NCBI GenBank assembly: GCA_036941025.1 | Contig: JAYMNP010000001.1 | Location: 2,936,501 to 3,000,500 of the forward strand | Direction of reading: 5' to 3' | Origin: Lachnospiraceae bacterium JLR.KK002 | GTDB lineage: Bacteria > Bacillota > Clostridia > Lachnospirales > Lachnospiraceae | DNA length: 64,000 bases | In this document: one piece after another, positions 1 to 10,201 of the stretch | Layout of the letters: each line of letters begins with the position of its first letter | How positions within the stretch are numbered: the stretch's first letter is position 1 | The notes under the pieces: generated by a model | Databases searched by the model: none | The model's input: only the letters and a program-made list of their open reading frames with translations | What the model was told of the DNA's origin: nothing | Program-made: the position numbers and the translations under genes

Positions 1-3000
1 GGGATTTCACTGCTTCATTCAGCATTTTGCAGTACAAATCATACCCCACTGCTTCCATATGGCCATGCTGCCGGGCTCCCAGCAGGTTTCCGGCCCCGCG
101 GATTTCCAGATCCCGCATGGCGATTTTAAACCCGCTGCCCAGCTCTGTGAATTCCTTTATGGCTGACAGCCGCTTTTCCGCCACTTCCTTCAGCATTTTG
201 TTCTGACGGTACATGAGAAAGGCATAGGCTGTCCGGCTGGAACGCCCCACCCGGCCACGCAGCTGGTAAAGCTGAGACAGTCCCATGTTGTCCGCATCCT
301 GAATAATCATGGTATTCACATTGGAAATATCAAGTCCTGTTTCAATAATTGTGGTAGACACCAGTACGTCAATCTCTCCGTTGATAAACTGATACATGAT
401 ATTTTCCAGTTCCCGCTCCTTCATCTGGCCGTGGGCAAAAGCCACGTTTGCCTCCGGCACCAGACGGGCAATTCCGGAAGTCACCTCCACAATCTGATTT
501 ACCCGGTTGAACACATAATATACCTGTCCCTCCCTGGCCAGCTCCCGATTGATAGCTTCCCGCACAATCTCCTCATTGTATTCCATCACGTAAGTCTGGA
601 TGGGCATACGATCCATGGGAGGCTCCTCCAGTACGCTCATATCCCGGATGCCTATCAGGCTCATATGAAGGGTACGGGGAATAGGCGTGGCAGTCAGGGT
701 GAGCACATCCACATTTTTCTTCATCTGCTTGATTTTTTCTTTATGAGCCACGCCGAACCGCTGTTCTTCGTCGATAATCAGGAGACCCAGATCTTTAAAC
801 ACCACGTCTTTGGAAAGTACCCGGTGGGTGCCGATTACAATATCCACCATACCTTTCTTCAGGTCTTCCACCGTCTTCTTCATCTGCCCGGCTGTACAGA
901 ACCGGCACATCAGATCCACCCGCACCGGAAAATCCTTCATCCGCTGGACAAAGTTATTGTAATGCTGCTGGGCCAGAATCGTGGTGGGCACCAGGTATAC
1001 CACCTGTTTTCCGTCCTGAATGGCCTTAAAGGCCGCCCGTATGGCAATTTCCGTCTTTCCGTATCCCACATCTCCGCAAATCAGCCGGTCCATAATCTTC
1101 CTGCTCTCCATATCCCGCTTGGTGGCTTCAATGGCAAGCTCCTGGTCCTCGGTCTCCTCAAAGGGAAACAGCTCTTCAAATTCCTTCTGCCACACGGTGT
1201 CTTCCCCGTAGGCAAAGCCTTCCGACTGCTGGCGCACGGCGTACAGTTCCACCAGTTCTTTTGCAATCTCCTGCACAGCCCCTTTCACCCGGCTTCTGGT
1301 TTTACTCCATTCCTGCCCGTCCAGACGGTTGATTTTCGGCTTTTTTGCCTCCGCTCCGGCGTATTTCTGAATGGCCTCCAGCTGAGTGGCCAGCACATAC
1401 AGAGTGCTCCCCTTATCGTACTCGATTTTCACATAATCTTTGGCGGTTTTCTGAATTTCCACCTTTTCAATACCCCGGTAGACCCCTACCCCGTAACGCT
1501 CGTGCACCACATAATCTCCGATACTCAAATCCGTAAAGCTCTGGATTTTTTCTCCTTCATATACCCTGCGTTTTTTCCTGCGCTTCTGCTCTCCGCCGAA
1601 AATATCGCTTTCAGAAATCACCACAAACTTGATATCCGGATATTCAAAGCCCTTTTTCAGCTTGCCGTATGCCACCATCACCTCGCCCGGCTGCACCGGA
1701 TGGTCATAATCCTGACTGCAAAAACAGTTCAGCCCTTCCTGCTGCAAATCCTCTGCCAGATGGCCCGCACGGGTTCTGGAACCGGACAGCAGGATTACCT
1801 GATATTTGTTTTTCCGATACTGCTGTAAATCCTTAATCAGCAGTTCAAAACTGCGGTTATAGGAATTTACGCTTCGGACGGAAACCGTATACCGATGGGC
1901 CGCCTCCAGTTCGCTGATTTTCATGTCAAGGGTGGTAAGGGCCACGCATCTTTTCCGCTGTATTCCTGCAAAAATCTCTTTTCCCGTATACAGCGCTTTC
2001 ATCTGTCCCGGCAGAATATAGCCTTTTTCCAGCCGATGGCTCATACTTTCAGAAAATTCCTGCTCCACCACCCTGCCTTTTTCCGCCAGGCGGGCCGGCT
2101 CATCCAGAAACAGCAGCGTATGCTCCCAGTTGAAATAATCCAGAAAAGATACGGTTTCTTCCATGAAATACATGAGATAGCTATCCGCTCCCGTTCCCTG
2201 CCCCAGTTCTCTGATTTCTTCCGAAAAACCCTCCACCATGGTTTTCAGCCGGTGGGCTTCCTCTGTCTTCATTTCTTTCCGGAATATTTCATACAGCTCC
2301 TTTTTTTCTTTTTCCAGAGCTTTCAGGCCCCTCTCTGCCAGTTCCGGAAACAGCACCATTTCACTGGCAGGATAAATGCGCACCTGCTCCAGATTTTCAA
2401 TAGAGCGCTGGCTCTCCACGTCAAATCTGCGCATGGAGTCAATTTCATCTCCCCACAGTTCAATACGGCAGGGATTTTCCTCCGTCAGAGGAAAAATATC
2501 CAGAATTCCGCCCCGCATGGCAAACTGTCCGGCGGCCTCCACCTGATAATTCCGCTCATAGCCCATCTGCACCAGACGTTTTTTCACTTCCTCCATGTCC
2601 AGAGTTTCCCCCAGGGAATATTCCAGAATGGCTCTGCGTATATGTGCAAGGGGCACAATTTTATCCATCAGAGCGTCAAAGGTGGTAATTACCGTCACTT
2701 TTTCCTGCTCCAGAATGGCTTTTACCGCTGTCAGACGTTCTCCCGTCAGCAGATTGCCCCGGATATCCGACTGGTAAAACAGCACATCTCTGGGGGGATA
2801 ATACAATACCTGCCGGTCAAAGAACCGGTAACTCTCATACAGCTCCTTTGCCTTCTGCTCCTGAAAAGTCACAATCAGGCAGCTTTCCTGCTCCCGGAGC
2901 AGACTGTACATGAAATGAGGCTTCTGGGTATCTATGCACCCGGAAACCTGCACCACCTCTTTTCCTTTCTTCAATTGTGCCTTTAAGTCTTCATACTCTT

Positions 3001-3034
3001 TCAGCTCTGACAAAGGCTCTGTAAAACTTTTCAT
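1..3034 (-). CDS. mfd: Transcription-repair coupling factor Mfd (3' end cut by window edge)
   Basis: Mfd removes RNA polymerase stalled at DNA lesions and recruits UvrA for nucleotide excision repair. About 1011 codons are visible of a usual 1150-1180; the C-terminal UvrA-masking domain lies beyond the left edge. In order: UvrB-like N-terminal region (about 1-350), RNAP-interacting domain with [13 protein letters not shown], then the RecG-like translocase with Walker A GDVGYGKT, the DEEQ box, and TATPIPRT. The chosen ATG has GGAGG five bases upstream; an in-frame ATG 12 bases earlier overlaps that Shine-Dalgarno. It follows pth (gap about 75 bp) on the same strand. The identification is certain. 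Confidence 0.97.
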   Translation of the reverse strand, partial: MKSFTEPLSELKEYEDLKAQLKKGKEVVQVSGCIDTQKPHFMYSLLREQESCLIVTFQEQKAKELYESYRFFDRQVLYYPPRDVLFYQSDIRGNLLTGERLTAVKAILEQEKVTVITTFDALMDKIVPLAHIRRAILEYSLGETLDMEEVKKRLVQMGYERNYQVEAAGQFAMRGGILDIFPLTEENPCRIELWGDEIDSMRRFDVESQRSIENLEQVRIYPASEMVLFPELAERGLKALEKEKKELYEIFRKEMKTEEAHRLKTMVEGFSEEIRELGQGTGADSYLMYFMEETVSFLDYFNWEHTLLFLDEPARLAEKGRVVEQEFSESMSHRLEKGYILPGQMKALYTGKEIFAGIQRKRCVALTTLDMKISELEAAHRYTVSVRSVNSYNRSFELLIKDLQQYRKNKYQVILLSGSRTRAGHLAEDLQQEGLNCFCSQDYDHPVQPGEVMVAYGKLKKGFEYPDIKFVVISESDIFGGEQKRRKKRRVYEGEKIQSFTDLSIGDYVVHERYGVGVYRGIEKVEIQKTAKDYVKIEYDKGSTLYVLATQLEAIQKYAGAEAKKPKINRLDGQEWSKTRSRVKGAVQEIAKELVELYAVRQQSEGFAYGEDTVWQKEFEELFPFEETEDQELAIEATKRDMESRKIMDRLICGDVGYGKTEIAIRAAFKAIQDGKQVVYLVPTTILAQQHYNNFVQRMKDFPVRVDLMCRFCTAGQMKKTVEDLKKGMVDIVIGTHRVLSKDVVFKDLGLLIIDEEQRFGVAHKEKIKQMKKNVDVLTLTATPIPRTLHMSLIGIRDMSVLEEPPMDRMPIQTYVMEYNEEIVREAINRELAREGQVYYVFNRVNQIVEVTSGIARLVPEANVAFAHGQMKERELENIMYQFINGEIDVLVSTTIIETGLDISNVNTMIIQDADNMGLSQLYQLRGRVGRSSRTAYAFLMYRQNKMLKEVAEKRLSAIKEFTELGSGFKIAMRDLEIRGAGNLLGARQHGHMEAVGYDLYCKMLNEAVKS

Positions 3035-3108
3035 AATCGCCTCCATACCACATACTTATGGAACATGAGCACATACATACAGGTTCCCGCACATGCCTGT
3101 TTCTGCAT

Positions 3109-3669
3109 TCAGTTAAACTGGTTCATGGCCCGGTCTGTCTCTCCCTGCACCATCAACGCCGCCGCGTCGCAGGCTTTTCCAAAGGCTTCTTCCACCTGCC
3201 TGCGCTCTTCTCCGGAAAACCGGCTCAGCACATAATCCGCCAGATCCCATCCCCGGGGCTTTTCTCCCACGCCGATTTTAATCCGCAGAAATTCCTGCGT
3301 TCCAACATGGCTTATAATATTTTTTATACCGTTGTGCCCTCCGGCACTGCCCTTTTTCCGGATTCTGAGCCTGCCTGGAGGAAGGCTGATATCATCATAG
3401 AGCACAATCAGGTTTGTCTCCGGCGGTATTTTATAAAAATTCAGGATTGCCCCGATACTCTCGCCGCTTAAGTTCATAAAGGTCTGAGGCTTCACCAGCA
3501 GCACCTTCTGCCCCTCCATGATTCCTGTTCCGCACAAAGCCCTGTGCTTTTTCTCATTTATTCTTATATTATATTTTTCCGCCAGCAAATCAATGACGTC
3601 AAATCCTACGTTGTGGCGGGTTTTCTCATATTTTCCGGTGGGATTTCCCAGGCCTGCGATGATAAACAT
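3109..3669 (-). CDS. pth: Peptidyl-tRNA hydrolase
   Basis: Cytosolic enzyme that cleaves peptidyl-tRNA released from stalled ribosomes and so recycles tRNA. The 186 residues match the usual family length. Visible motifs are the N-terminal GLGNP, the catalytic His in TRHNVGF, FMNLSG carrying the substrate-binding Asn, and the DD pair followed by GSAGGHNG. The ATG at 3669 is preceded by AAGGAGACGCCC; an upstream in-frame ATG at 3726 would add a non-homologous tail and overlap uppP. It lies between uppP and mfd on one strand, a common Firmicutes order (pth-mfd). Confidence 0.97.
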   Translation of the reverse strand: MFIIAGLGNPTGKYEKTRHNVGFDVIDLLAEKYNIRINEKKHRALCGTGIMEGQKVLLVKPQTFMNLSGESIGAILNFYKIPPETNLIVLYDDISLPPGRLRIRKKGSAGGHNGIKNIISHVGTQEFLRIKIGVGEKPRGWDLADYVLSRFSGEERRQVEEAFGKACDAAALMVQGETDRAMNQFN

Positions 3670-3722
3670 GGGCGTCTCCTTTTCTCTTTGGGATTTCCGT
3701 AACGTCTGAAACCATTCTGCTA

Positions 3723-4553
3723 TCATGGTGCAATCACTCCAAAGTACAGAAGTACCACCGCGCCCAGCGCAATCCGGTACCAGCCGAACACCTTAAAGTC
3801 ATGCTTTTTGATATATCCCATCAGGAAACGGATGACCACAACGGACACGACAAAAGACACAACCATTCCGGTAAGCAGGATTCCCAGTTCCATGGAAGTA
3901 AAAGTTAAACCAAATTTTAATAATTTCAGAAGGCTTGCGCCGAACATTACAGGAATGGCGAGATAAAACGTAAATTCTGCCGCCACAGTCCGTGACACTC
4001 CAATCATCAGCGCACCGATAATTGTTGCGCCGGAGCGGGAAGTTCCCGGAAATACCGCCGCCACAAGCTGAAACATTCCAATCAGAAGGGCTACCCGGTA
4101 GTCCAGTTCATCGGTGGTGCGAATCACAGGCCTTACGCCCCGGTTCCGGTTCTCCACCACAATAAAAATAATTCCCACTGCTATCAGCATAACTGCCACT
4201 ACCCAGAAATTATACAGATGTTCCTCCAGCCAGTCATCAAACAGTATTCCCACAATACCTGCCGGAATACATGCCACCAGAATCTTACCCCAGAGATTCA
4301 TAATATTCCAGTCTATCCGAATCTGTCTTCTCCTGTTCCGCTTCAACGGAAAAATCCGGTTCCAGAACAGCAGAACCACAGCCAGAATTGCTCCAAGCTG
4401 CACTACCACCAGAAACATGTTCCAGAACTCCTGGGACACCTTCATGGGCATAATTTCTTCCAGCAGAATCATATGTCCGGTACTGCTCACCGGAAGCCAT
4501 TCCGTAATTCCTTCTACGATTCCGTATACTATTGCTTTTAAAATTTCCAACAT
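3723..4553 (-). CDS. uppP: Undecaprenyl-diphosphate phosphatase UppP/BacA
   Basis: Integral membrane enzyme that dephosphorylates undecaprenyl pyrophosphate to regenerate the lipid carrier for peptidoglycan; extra copies give bacitracin resistance. The 276 residues are hydrophobic with about eight membrane segments. The two family signatures are present: EGITEWLPVSSTGH near the N terminus and PGTSRSGATI near residue 170. It is the first gene of a uppP-pth-mfd run on the minus strand. A bacitracin-type BceRS-AB system lies about 10 kb away; any functional link is inference. Confidence 0.96.
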   Translation of the reverse strand: MLEILKAIVYGIVEGITEWLPVSSTGHMILLEEIMPMKVSQEFWNMFLVVVQLGAILAVVLLFWNRIFPLKRNRRRQIRIDWNIMNLWGKILVACIPAGIVGILFDDWLEEHLYNFWVVAVMLIAVGIIFIVVENRNRGVRPVIRTTDELDYRVALLIGMFQLVAAVFPGTSRSGATIIGALMIGVSRTVAAEFTFYLAIPVMFGASLLKLLKFGLTFTSMELGILLTGMVVSFVVSVVVIRFLMGYIKKHDFKVFGWYRIALGAVVLLYFGVIAP

Positions 4554-4586
4554 GACATTTATTCCTTTCTCAAATCGACTCCATAC

Positions 4587-4595
4587 AGTATATCA
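4587..4595 (-). promoter_or_regulatory. Extended -10 promoter for uppP
   Basis: On the minus strand TGA-TATACT (TG-n-TATACT) lies about 35 bases upstream of the uppP start. No good -35 is seen, as usual for an extended -10. Confidence 0.5.
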
Positions 4596-4661
4596 TATTA
4601 TTGGAACATTTAGGAATAAATATGGTTAATTTTTTCTTAAAAGCAGAACATAAAAATATGT

Positions 4662-4805
4662 TATGATAAAAAGGCAACTATTGAAAACCCCATGCCGCAG
4701 ACATTCCGGCTACGTTGTCACAAATTTCTGACAGAGCTTTTGTCTGTGGCTGACGGGATTACCACCTTTATGGAAACAAAAAGAATGCACACGAGGATAT
4801 GATTT
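4662..4805 (+). promoter_or_regulatory. Promoter and structured 5' leader upstream of the DUF2284 gene
   Basis: An extended -10 (TG-T-TATGAT, -10 at 4662-4667) starts a leader of about 130 nt. The leader holds a 9-bp stem, GCCGCAGAC (4694-4702) with GTCTGTGGC (4742-4750, G-U pair allowed), enclosing a smaller TGTCA/TGACA stem. I do not recognise it as a known riboswitch class. It fills most of the 250-bp gap between uppP and this gene. Confidence 0.4.
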
Positions 4806-5426
4806 ATGAATTTCACCCATTATGCGGCAACAAAATCTGCCACAATCCCCTACACCGTTGAACTCTGTCTCCGTACGCCGGCCCAATGCGCCGAATACGA
4901 GGACAAGACAACTTTTGACGCCCTCTGCAAAAACGGATGTCCAAATTATGCCCGTAAATGGTCATGCCCGCCCTTTGCCCCTTCCTTTGCAGATTTCACC
5001 GGCCACTGGAAGAATCTGTACGTTATCTTTATGCACACGGAACTGGCAGAATTCTCCTATATTAAAAACAGCTATCTGAAGGTGAAAGCCGCAAACAGCG
5101 TCCTGAAATCCAGAGCAGACCGGTTCACCCGCCGAATGGCAGAGCTGCACGGAAGCTATATATCAACAGGAAGCTGCCGCCTCTGCAAATCCTGCAAATG
5201 CAAGGGAGGAGCCCCCTGCGCACATCCGGCTTCCATGTCATACAGCTTTGAGGCTCTGGGCATTGACGTGAATCAGATGGTAACGGACTGTTTTCAGAAA
5301 CCGCTGTTATGGTACCGGAAATCCTGTGCGCCCCGGTACACTTCCGTGGTCTGCGGCATTCTGACCAATGAGGAACTCTCCCTGGAATATTTGCGGGATG
5401 CGTGTCAAATGTATGTAATATCATAA
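4806..5426 (+). CDS. DUF2284 cysteine-rich putative metal-binding protein
   Basis: A 206-residue cytosolic protein of the DUF2284 family; the biochemical role is unknown. Visible features are Cys motifs in CKNGCPNYARKWSCPPF (about residues 38-55) and a later cluster CRLCKSCKCKGGAPCAHP (about 123-140), which together look like an iron-sulfur or zinc site. GAGGATATGATTT precedes the ATG. It stands alone between the divergent uppP and the convergent spoVG, with its own structured leader and a terminator after it. The family call is firm, the function open. Confidence 0.85.
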   Translation: MNFTHYAATKSATIPYTVELCLRTPAQCAEYEDKTTFDALCKNGCPNYARKWSCPPFAPSFADFTGHWKNLYVIFMHTELAEFSYIKNSYLKVKAANSVLKSRADRFTRRMAELHGSYISTGSCRLCKSCKCKGGAPCAHPASMSYSFEALGIDVNQMVTDCFQKPLLWYRKSCAPRYTSVVCGILTNEELSLEYLRDACQMYVIS

Positions 5427-5459
5427 AGTTTCTGCAAAATCAAAATACCGAACGTATAA

Positions 5460-5497
5460 GCCAGTGCAAAGTCTCCTCTGCACTGGCTTCCATTTTT
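5460..5497 (+). terminator. Intrinsic terminator after the DUF2284 gene
   Basis: Perfect 9-bp stem GCCAGTGCA/TGCACTGGC with a 10-base loop, followed by TTCCATTTTTA on the plus strand. It may also slow the convergent spoVG transcript, but no T-tract follows on the minus strand. Confidence 0.8.
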
Positions 5498-5519
5498 ACA
5501 TTTCATAATTAATTTCGGT

Positions 5520-5789
5520 CTATGCTTCGACAGCTTCCATCTCCGTCCGGTACCTTTCAAGTATAATCTGCTGTATGGTCTCTCTGGTCTGGGAATTGAT
5601 AGGATGGGCAATATCCCGATATTCACCGTCTGCTGCTTTCCTGCTGGGCATTGCAATGAACAGGCCCTTCTCACCTTCAATCACTTTAATATCATGTACC
5701 ACAAATTCTTCGTCAATAGTTATGGAAACTACCGCCCGCATCTTTCCTTCCTTCTCTACCTTGCGGATTCTTACATCTGTTATCTGCAT
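5520..5789 (-). CDS. spoVG: Septation/sporulation regulator SpoVG
   Basis: SpoVG is a small nucleic-acid-binding regulator that affects asymmetric septation, capsule and virulence genes in Firmicutes. The 89-residue product begins [11 protein letters not shown] and carries the conserved [14 protein letters not shown] and FIAMPSRK segments. The start is set by GGCAGGAGATTT directly upstream; the longer frame to 5816 adds nine residues without homology. It lies 39 bp behind glgD and is probably read through from the glgCD promoter. Confidence 0.94.
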   Translation of the reverse strand: MQITDVRIRKVEKEGKMRAVVSITIDEEFVVHDIKVIEGEKGLFIAMPSRKAADGEYRDIAHPINSQTRETIQQIILERYRTEMEAVEA

Positions 5790-5828
5790 AAATCTCCTGC
5801 CCCCTTCATATGCCATTCAGACAAAATG

Positions 5829-6944
5829 TCAAATAACATACCTTTCGTTATGTTCATATACTACCTTGATTCCATCGCCGCCGCTGAAATAGGTGTTGGC
5901 GCGCAATGTATCCCGGCTCTCTACAATACAGTTCTCAATATGTGTATTATCTCCGATATATACGTCATTCAGAATAATCGAATTCTTAATAACGCAGTTC
6001 TTTCCTACAAAGGCTTTCTTAAACAGGATGGAATTCTCCACCTTGCTGTTGATGATACACCCGCTGGAAATCAGACTGTTGCGCACATCGGAACCCACAT
6101 TGTACTTCGCCGGCGGAAGGTCGTCAATCTTGGAATAAATCTTGGGTTCATTTCGGAAATATCTCCGTACCTCCGGCTTCAGGAAATCCATATTTGTCCT
6201 GTAGTAGGATTCCACCGTAGCAATATTGCTCCAGTATTCCTCCATCTTATAGCCGTAAATACGCTTCATGTTCTTATAGCGGATTAAAATATCTGTTACA
6301 AAATCATGACGGTTCTCCTCGGCGCAGCGCTCCAGCATTTCAATCAGCTGTCTTCTGCGGATCACATAAATTCCGGCAGAAATAGTATTGGACTGGGCAA
6401 CCATGGGCTTCTCCTCAAATTCCACAATTCTGGAATCTTCATTCATGCGTACCACGCCGAAGCGGCTCACATCTTCTCCCACCGGCATGTCCTTGCATAC
6501 AATGGTAATGTCTGCCTTCTTCTCAATGTGATACTCCAGAATCCTGTTGTAGTCCATTTTGTATACACAGTCTCCGGCTGCAATTATTACATAGGGCTCA
6601 TGGCTTCTTTTCAGAAAATCCAGGTTCCGGTACATGGCGTCTGCGGTTCCCCGATACCACCATGCATTGTCGGAGGTGACCGTAGGATTGAATACATACA
6701 GGCCGCCCTGTTTCCGGCCAAAATCCCACCATTTGGAGGAGCTTAAATGCTCGTTCAGACTTCTGGCATTGTACTGGGTAAGTACAGCCACCTTCTGAAT
6801 ATGGGAATTGCTCATATTACTGAGGGCAAAATCAATACACCGGTAACTTCCGCCTACCGGCATGGCTGCAATGGCTCTCTTATTGGAAAGCTCCTGCATC
6901 TTACTGTTATTTCCACCTGCTAATATAATCCCTAATGCCTTCAT
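5829..6944 (-). CDS. glgD: GlgD, regulatory subunit of ADP-glucose pyrophosphorylase
   Basis: GlgD partners with GlgC in Firmicutes to form the glucose-1-phosphate adenylyltransferase that makes ADP-glucose for glycogen. The 371 residues have the nucleotidyltransferase fold at the N terminus ([14 protein letters not shown]) and a left-handed beta-helix tail. Compared with GlgC the glycine-rich loop lacks the GQGSRL pattern, consistent with a non-catalytic regulatory partner. It overlaps the end of glgC by four bases (ATGA), so translation is coupled. Confidence 0.94.
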   Translation of the reverse strand: MKALGIILAGGNNSKMQELSNKRAIAAMPVGGSYRCIDFALSNMSNSHIQKVAVLTQYNARSLNEHLSSSKWWDFGRKQGGLYVFNPTVTSDNAWWYRGTADAMYRNLDFLKRSHEPYVIIAAGDCVYKMDYNRILEYHIEKKADITIVCKDMPVGEDVSRFGVVRMNEDSRIVEFEEKPMVAQSNTISAGIYVIRRRQLIEMLERCAEENRHDFVTDILIRYKNMKRIYGYKMEEYWSNIATVESYYRTNMDFLKPEVRRYFRNEPKIYSKIDDLPPAKYNVGSDVRNSLISSGCIINSKVENSILFKKAFVGKNCVIKNSIILNDVYIGDNTHIENCIVESRDTLRANTYFSGGDGIKVVYEHNERYVI

Positions 6945-8215
6945 ACTATGTCACCTGCCTTAATGATAGATTCTCCGCTTGCCAGAATGCCATTGGGGTA
7001 GTCTTCTGCCGCTGTCTCACCGGATATCGCCGTATTTTTTCCAATCTTAACATCCGGCGGAATCACGGAATTCTCTCCAATTGTCACAAGGCCGAAAGCA
7101 TACACGCTGCTGTTCAGTTTGTTTTCAACCTCATCTCCTATGCCCAGCTCCACATTATTGCCGATTTTTACATTTTCCGCAATGATGGATTTGGTTACGG
7201 TAACATTGTCACCAATCACGGTTCCTTCCATTATAATGGAATCCCGTACCACAGAATTCTTACCGATAATGACACCCGGCCCAATCACCGAGCCGTAAAT
7301 CTGACCGTTGATTTCACAGCCTTCCCCGATAATACAACGTTCTGTCACAGCCTCCGGTGAAATATACTGAGGCTCTATCACCTCAGTCTTGGTATAAATC
7401 TTCCAGTATTCCTCATACAGGTTGAATTCCGGAATCAGGTCAATCAGTTCCATATTGGCCTCCCAGTAAGAACCAAGGGTTCCCACATCCTTCCAGTATC
7501 CGTTATACTCATAGGCAAACAGTCGTCTGCCGTTTTCCCTGCAGTAAGGAATGATATGCTTGCCGAAATCACAGTTACTCTGTTCCGACATGGTAATCAG
7601 TGCTTCCTTTAACACACTCCAGGTAAAAATATAAATACCCATTGAGGCCAGATTGCTTCTTGGATTCGCCGGTTTCTCTTCAAACTCCTGAATCTGTTTG
7701 TTCTCATCGGTAATTACCAGTCCGAATCGGCTTGCCTCCTCCCATGGTACCGGCATGGCAGCAATCGTGACGTCTGCATTATTCTCTTTATGAAAATCAA
7801 GCATCACTTCATAATTCATCTTATAAATGTGATCCCCTGAGAGAATCAGTACATATTCCGGATGATAGCTTTCAATATAATTTAAATTCTGATAGATTGC
7901 ATTGGCAGTACCAGTATACCATTCACTGTTATCGCTCTTTTCATAAGGAGGCAATACGGTGACTCCGCCATGATTGCGGTCCAAATCCCACGGAATACCA
8001 ATCCCTATATGAGCATTTAACCGCAATGGCTGGTACTGCGTCAATACCCCTACGGTGTCTATCCCGGAGTTCACACAGTTACTCAACGGAAAATCAATAA
8101 TTCGGTACTTGCCGCCAAATGCTACCGCAGGTTTTGCGACTTCAGAAGTCAGTACTCCCAGACGACTTCCCTGTCCTCCAGCCAGGAGCATGGCAATCAT
8201 TTCTTTACGAATCAT
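6941..8215 (-). CDS. glgC: Glucose-1-phosphate adenylyltransferase GlgC
   Basis: Catalyses ATP + glucose-1-phosphate to ADP-glucose + PPi, the first committed step of glycogen synthesis. About 424 residues: catalytic N-terminal domain with [10 protein letters not shown], then [10 protein letters not shown] and a FEEKP motif, followed by hexapeptide repeats of the C-terminal beta-helix. The ATG at 8215 follows GAGAGGTGAGAGAC; an in-frame ATG three codons earlier sits inside that Shine-Dalgarno. It is the first gene of a glgC-glgD-spoVG run. Confidence 0.95.
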   Translation of the reverse strand: MIRKEMIAMLLAGGQGSRLGVLTSEVAKPAVAFGGKYRIIDFPLSNCVNSGIDTVGVLTQYQPLRLNAHIGIGIPWDLDRNHGGVTVLPPYEKSDNSEWYTGTANAIYQNLNYIESYHPEYVLILSGDHIYKMNYEVMLDFHKENNADVTIAAMPVPWEEASRFGLVITDENKQIQEFEEKPANPRSNLASMGIYIFTWSVLKEALITMSEQSNCDFGKHIIPYCRENGRRLFAYEYNGYWKDVGTLGSYWEANMELIDLIPEFNLYEEYWKIYTKTEVIEPQYISPEAVTERCIIGEGCEINGQIYGSVIGPGVIIGKNSVVRDSIIMEGTVIGDNVTVTKSIIAENVKIGNNVELGIGDEVENKLNSSVYAFGLVTIGENSVIPPDVKIGKNTAISGETAAEDYPNGILASGESIIKAGDIV

Positions 8216-8259
8216 GTCTCTCACCTCTCGTCAATTAATTTCTTGTTTCCTGTAGACCA

Positions 8260-8268
8260 ATTATATCA
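8260..8268 (-). promoter_or_regulatory. Extended -10 promoter for glgC
   Basis: The minus strand reads TGA-TATAAT about 45 bases upstream of the glgC start; the -35 region (TGTACT at 17 bp) is weak. It lies in a 256-bp divergent spacer shared with murC. Confidence 0.6.
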
Positions 8269-8403
8269 CAAAAGAATCTTTTAGTACACATATTTCACAA
8301 TTTTTTTCGCAAAAAATAGATATATTTGTCATTTCATACAATATTCATTCCTTTTCTCCCGGAGACTTCCATGATTTTCCTCTGAAACCTCCATATTTTC
8401 AAT

Positions 8404-8432
8404 TTGCAAAATGCCTTATATTGGTATAAAAT
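8404..8432 (+). promoter_or_regulatory. Promoter for murC
   Basis: TTGCAA (8404-8409), 17-bp spacer, TAAAAT (8427-8432) lie about 40 bases before murC on the plus strand. Confidence 0.55.
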
Positions 8433-8471
8433 AAAAATGATTAATTAAAAGAGAGCGGCAGGTAAAATAAT

Positions 8472-9851
8472 ATGTACAAAATCAACTTCAAAAAACCAAT
8501 CCATCTTCATTTTATCGGCATCGGGGGCATCAGCATGAGCGGCCTTGCCGAAATCCTGTTAAAAGAAAATTTCCGCATTTCCGGCTCCGACGCCAGAACT
8601 TCCGAACTGACAGAGAAACTGGAACGGCTGGGCGCGGAAATTTATCCGGGCCAGCGGGCCTCCAATATAAAAGAAGACATTGACGCAGTGGTATATACTG
8701 CGGCCATCCATGCGGACAATCCGGAATTAAAAGCTGCTGTGGACCGGCAGCTCCCCACTCTCACCAGAGCTGAACTTCTGGGCCAGATTATGGACAATTA
8801 CCAGCAGTCCATCGCCGTATCCGGCACCCACGGCAAAACCACCACCACTTCCATGATTACCCAGATTCTCCTGGAAGCCTGCGCAGACCCCACCGTATCC
8901 GTGGGCGGTATCCTGAATTCCATTCAGGGAAATATCCGTGTGGGCGGCTCAGACGTATTTTTAACGGAAGCATGTGAATATACCAACAGTTTTCTGAACT
9001 TTTACCCCAGATATGCCCTCATATTAAATATAGAAGAAGATCATCTGGATTTCTTCCAGGATATTGATGATATCCGGCGCTCATTCCGGCGCTTTGCGGA
9101 AAATGTGCCTCCGGAAGGCACGCTGATAATCAATGGAGAAATTGAAAATATTCCGGAACTCACCGAAGGGCTTTCCTGCAGCATTGCCACTTATGGACTG
9201 GCCCCCTCTGATTCATATTATGCTGACAATATCGTTTTTAATACTCAGGGATGCGCAGACTTTACGTTAATGTACAAAAACAGGGCTCTTGGCCCCGTTT
9301 CCCTGAGCGTACCCGGCATTCACAATGTAAGCAACGCTCTGGCAGCCTGCGGCCTGGCTCTGGAACTGGGTATTTCTCTGGAACACATCCAGTCTGCCCT
9401 GGCAGGCTTTGAAGGCCCTGAGCGGCGGTTTGAATACAAGGGAAGCCTTGGCGGCATTACCATTATCGACGACTATGCCCACCACCCGGCTGAAATCACC
9501 GCTACCCTGACTGCAGCCCAGAATTACGGCAGCCACCGTATCATATGCGTGTTCCAGCCCCATACCTATACCCGCACCAGGGCATTTATGGACGAATTCG
9601 CCGCTTCCCTTTCCATGGCGGATGTGGTGGTTCTGGCGGATATTTATGCGGCACGGGAAACGGATACGCTGGGCATCAGTTCCCGCAACCTTCAGGAAAA
9701 GTTACAAAACCTCGGAAAGGAATGTTACTATTTTCCCTCTTTTGACGAAATTGAAAACTTTTTATTAAATAAATGTATAAACGGTGATTTGTTGATAACT
9801 ATGGGTGCCGGAGACATTGTACAGGTGGGAGAACACCTGCTGGGGAAATAG
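8472..9851 (+). CDS. murC: UDP-N-acetylmuramate--L-alanine ligase
   Basis: ATP-dependent cytosolic ligase that adds L-Ala to UDP-MurNAc, the first step of the peptidoglycan stem peptide. The 459 residues fit the family. Motifs: HFIGIGGISMSGLAEIL (UDP-binding domain), SGTHGKTTTTS (P-loop), DDYAHHP (ligase domain). The ATG follows GAGAGCGGCAGGTAAAATAAT. It is monocistronic here, followed by a DnaA-box cluster. Confidence 0.97.
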   Translation: MYKINFKKPIHLHFIGIGGISMSGLAEILLKENFRISGSDARTSELTEKLERLGAEIYPGQRASNIKEDIDAVVYTAAIHADNPELKAAVDRQLPTLTRAELLGQIMDNYQQSIAVSGTHGKTTTTSMITQILLEACADPTVSVGGILNSIQGNIRVGGSDVFLTEACEYTNSFLNFYPRYALILNIEEDHLDFFQDIDDIRRSFRRFAENVPPEGTLIINGEIENIPELTEGLSCSIATYGLAPSDSYYADNIVFNTQGCADFTLMYKNRALGPVSLSVPGIHNVSNALAACGLALELGISLEHIQSALAGFEGPERRFEYKGSLGGITIIDDYAHHPAEITATLTAAQNYGSHRIICVFQPHTYTRTRAFMDEFAASLSMADVVVLADIYAARETDTLGISSRNLQEKLQNLGKECYYFPSFDEIENFLLNKCINGDLLITMGAGDIVQVGEHLLGK

Positions 9852-10118
9852 TTATCCACTTTATCCACATTCAAACTGGATAACTTTTTCCAATTTGGAT
9901 GTGGATTTTTAAGTTTACATAACATATTTTTCCCCGTTGAGAAGATTTCCGCATTTTTCCGGCTTTCCCGGATTTTCTTCTGTTACCATAAGATTTCCCG
10001 GTTCGCTTATCCACATTATCCACCCTTTCCACATTTACGCAATCCCTTGATTTTACTGGGTTTTCAGGAAAAATTTTGCTTCTCATTTTGATTTTTATGT
10101 GCTATACTTTAATCCACA
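9852..10118. promoter_or_regulatory. DnaA-box cluster and promoter region of the dnaD-like operon
   Basis: The 350-bp spacer after murC carries at least five DnaA-box-like 9-mers. TTATCCACT (9852-9860) and TTATCCACA (9861-9869) are directly adjacent; TTATCCACA (10007-10015) and TTATCCACC (10016-10024) are again adjacent. TAATCCACA lies at 10110-10118. Weaker matches are ACTGGATAA (9875-9883, reverse) and TGTGGATTT (9900-9908, reverse). An extended -10 promoter TGC-TATACT (10100-10108) puts the expected transcription start on the last box. The next two genes encode helicase-loading proteins, so DnaA control of their expression, or a DnaA-titrating site, is the likely role. Confidence 0.65.
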
Positions 10119-10201
10119 TTAAGAGATTCAGATTATGACAGGAAAGGAAATCATCACGGTCCGCCCTGTGACCAGTAACGGAAATTTACCTGGAGGATAT
10201 T

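Noticed and set aside
431..2986. Long plus-strand open frames opposite mfd
   Set aside because: They lie antisense to a clearly homologous mfd reading, contain no recognisable domain, and are frame shadows of a GC-biased gene.
5829..6944. Second catalytic glgC
   Set aside because: The nucleotide loop deviates from GlgC and the gene overlaps glgC in the usual glgC-glgD order, so it is GlgD.
9852..10118. The DnaA-box cluster as the chromosomal oriC
   Set aside because: No dnaA, dnaN or AT-rich unwinding tract is nearby; murC and helicase-loader genes flank it. A regulatory or titration site is more likely.
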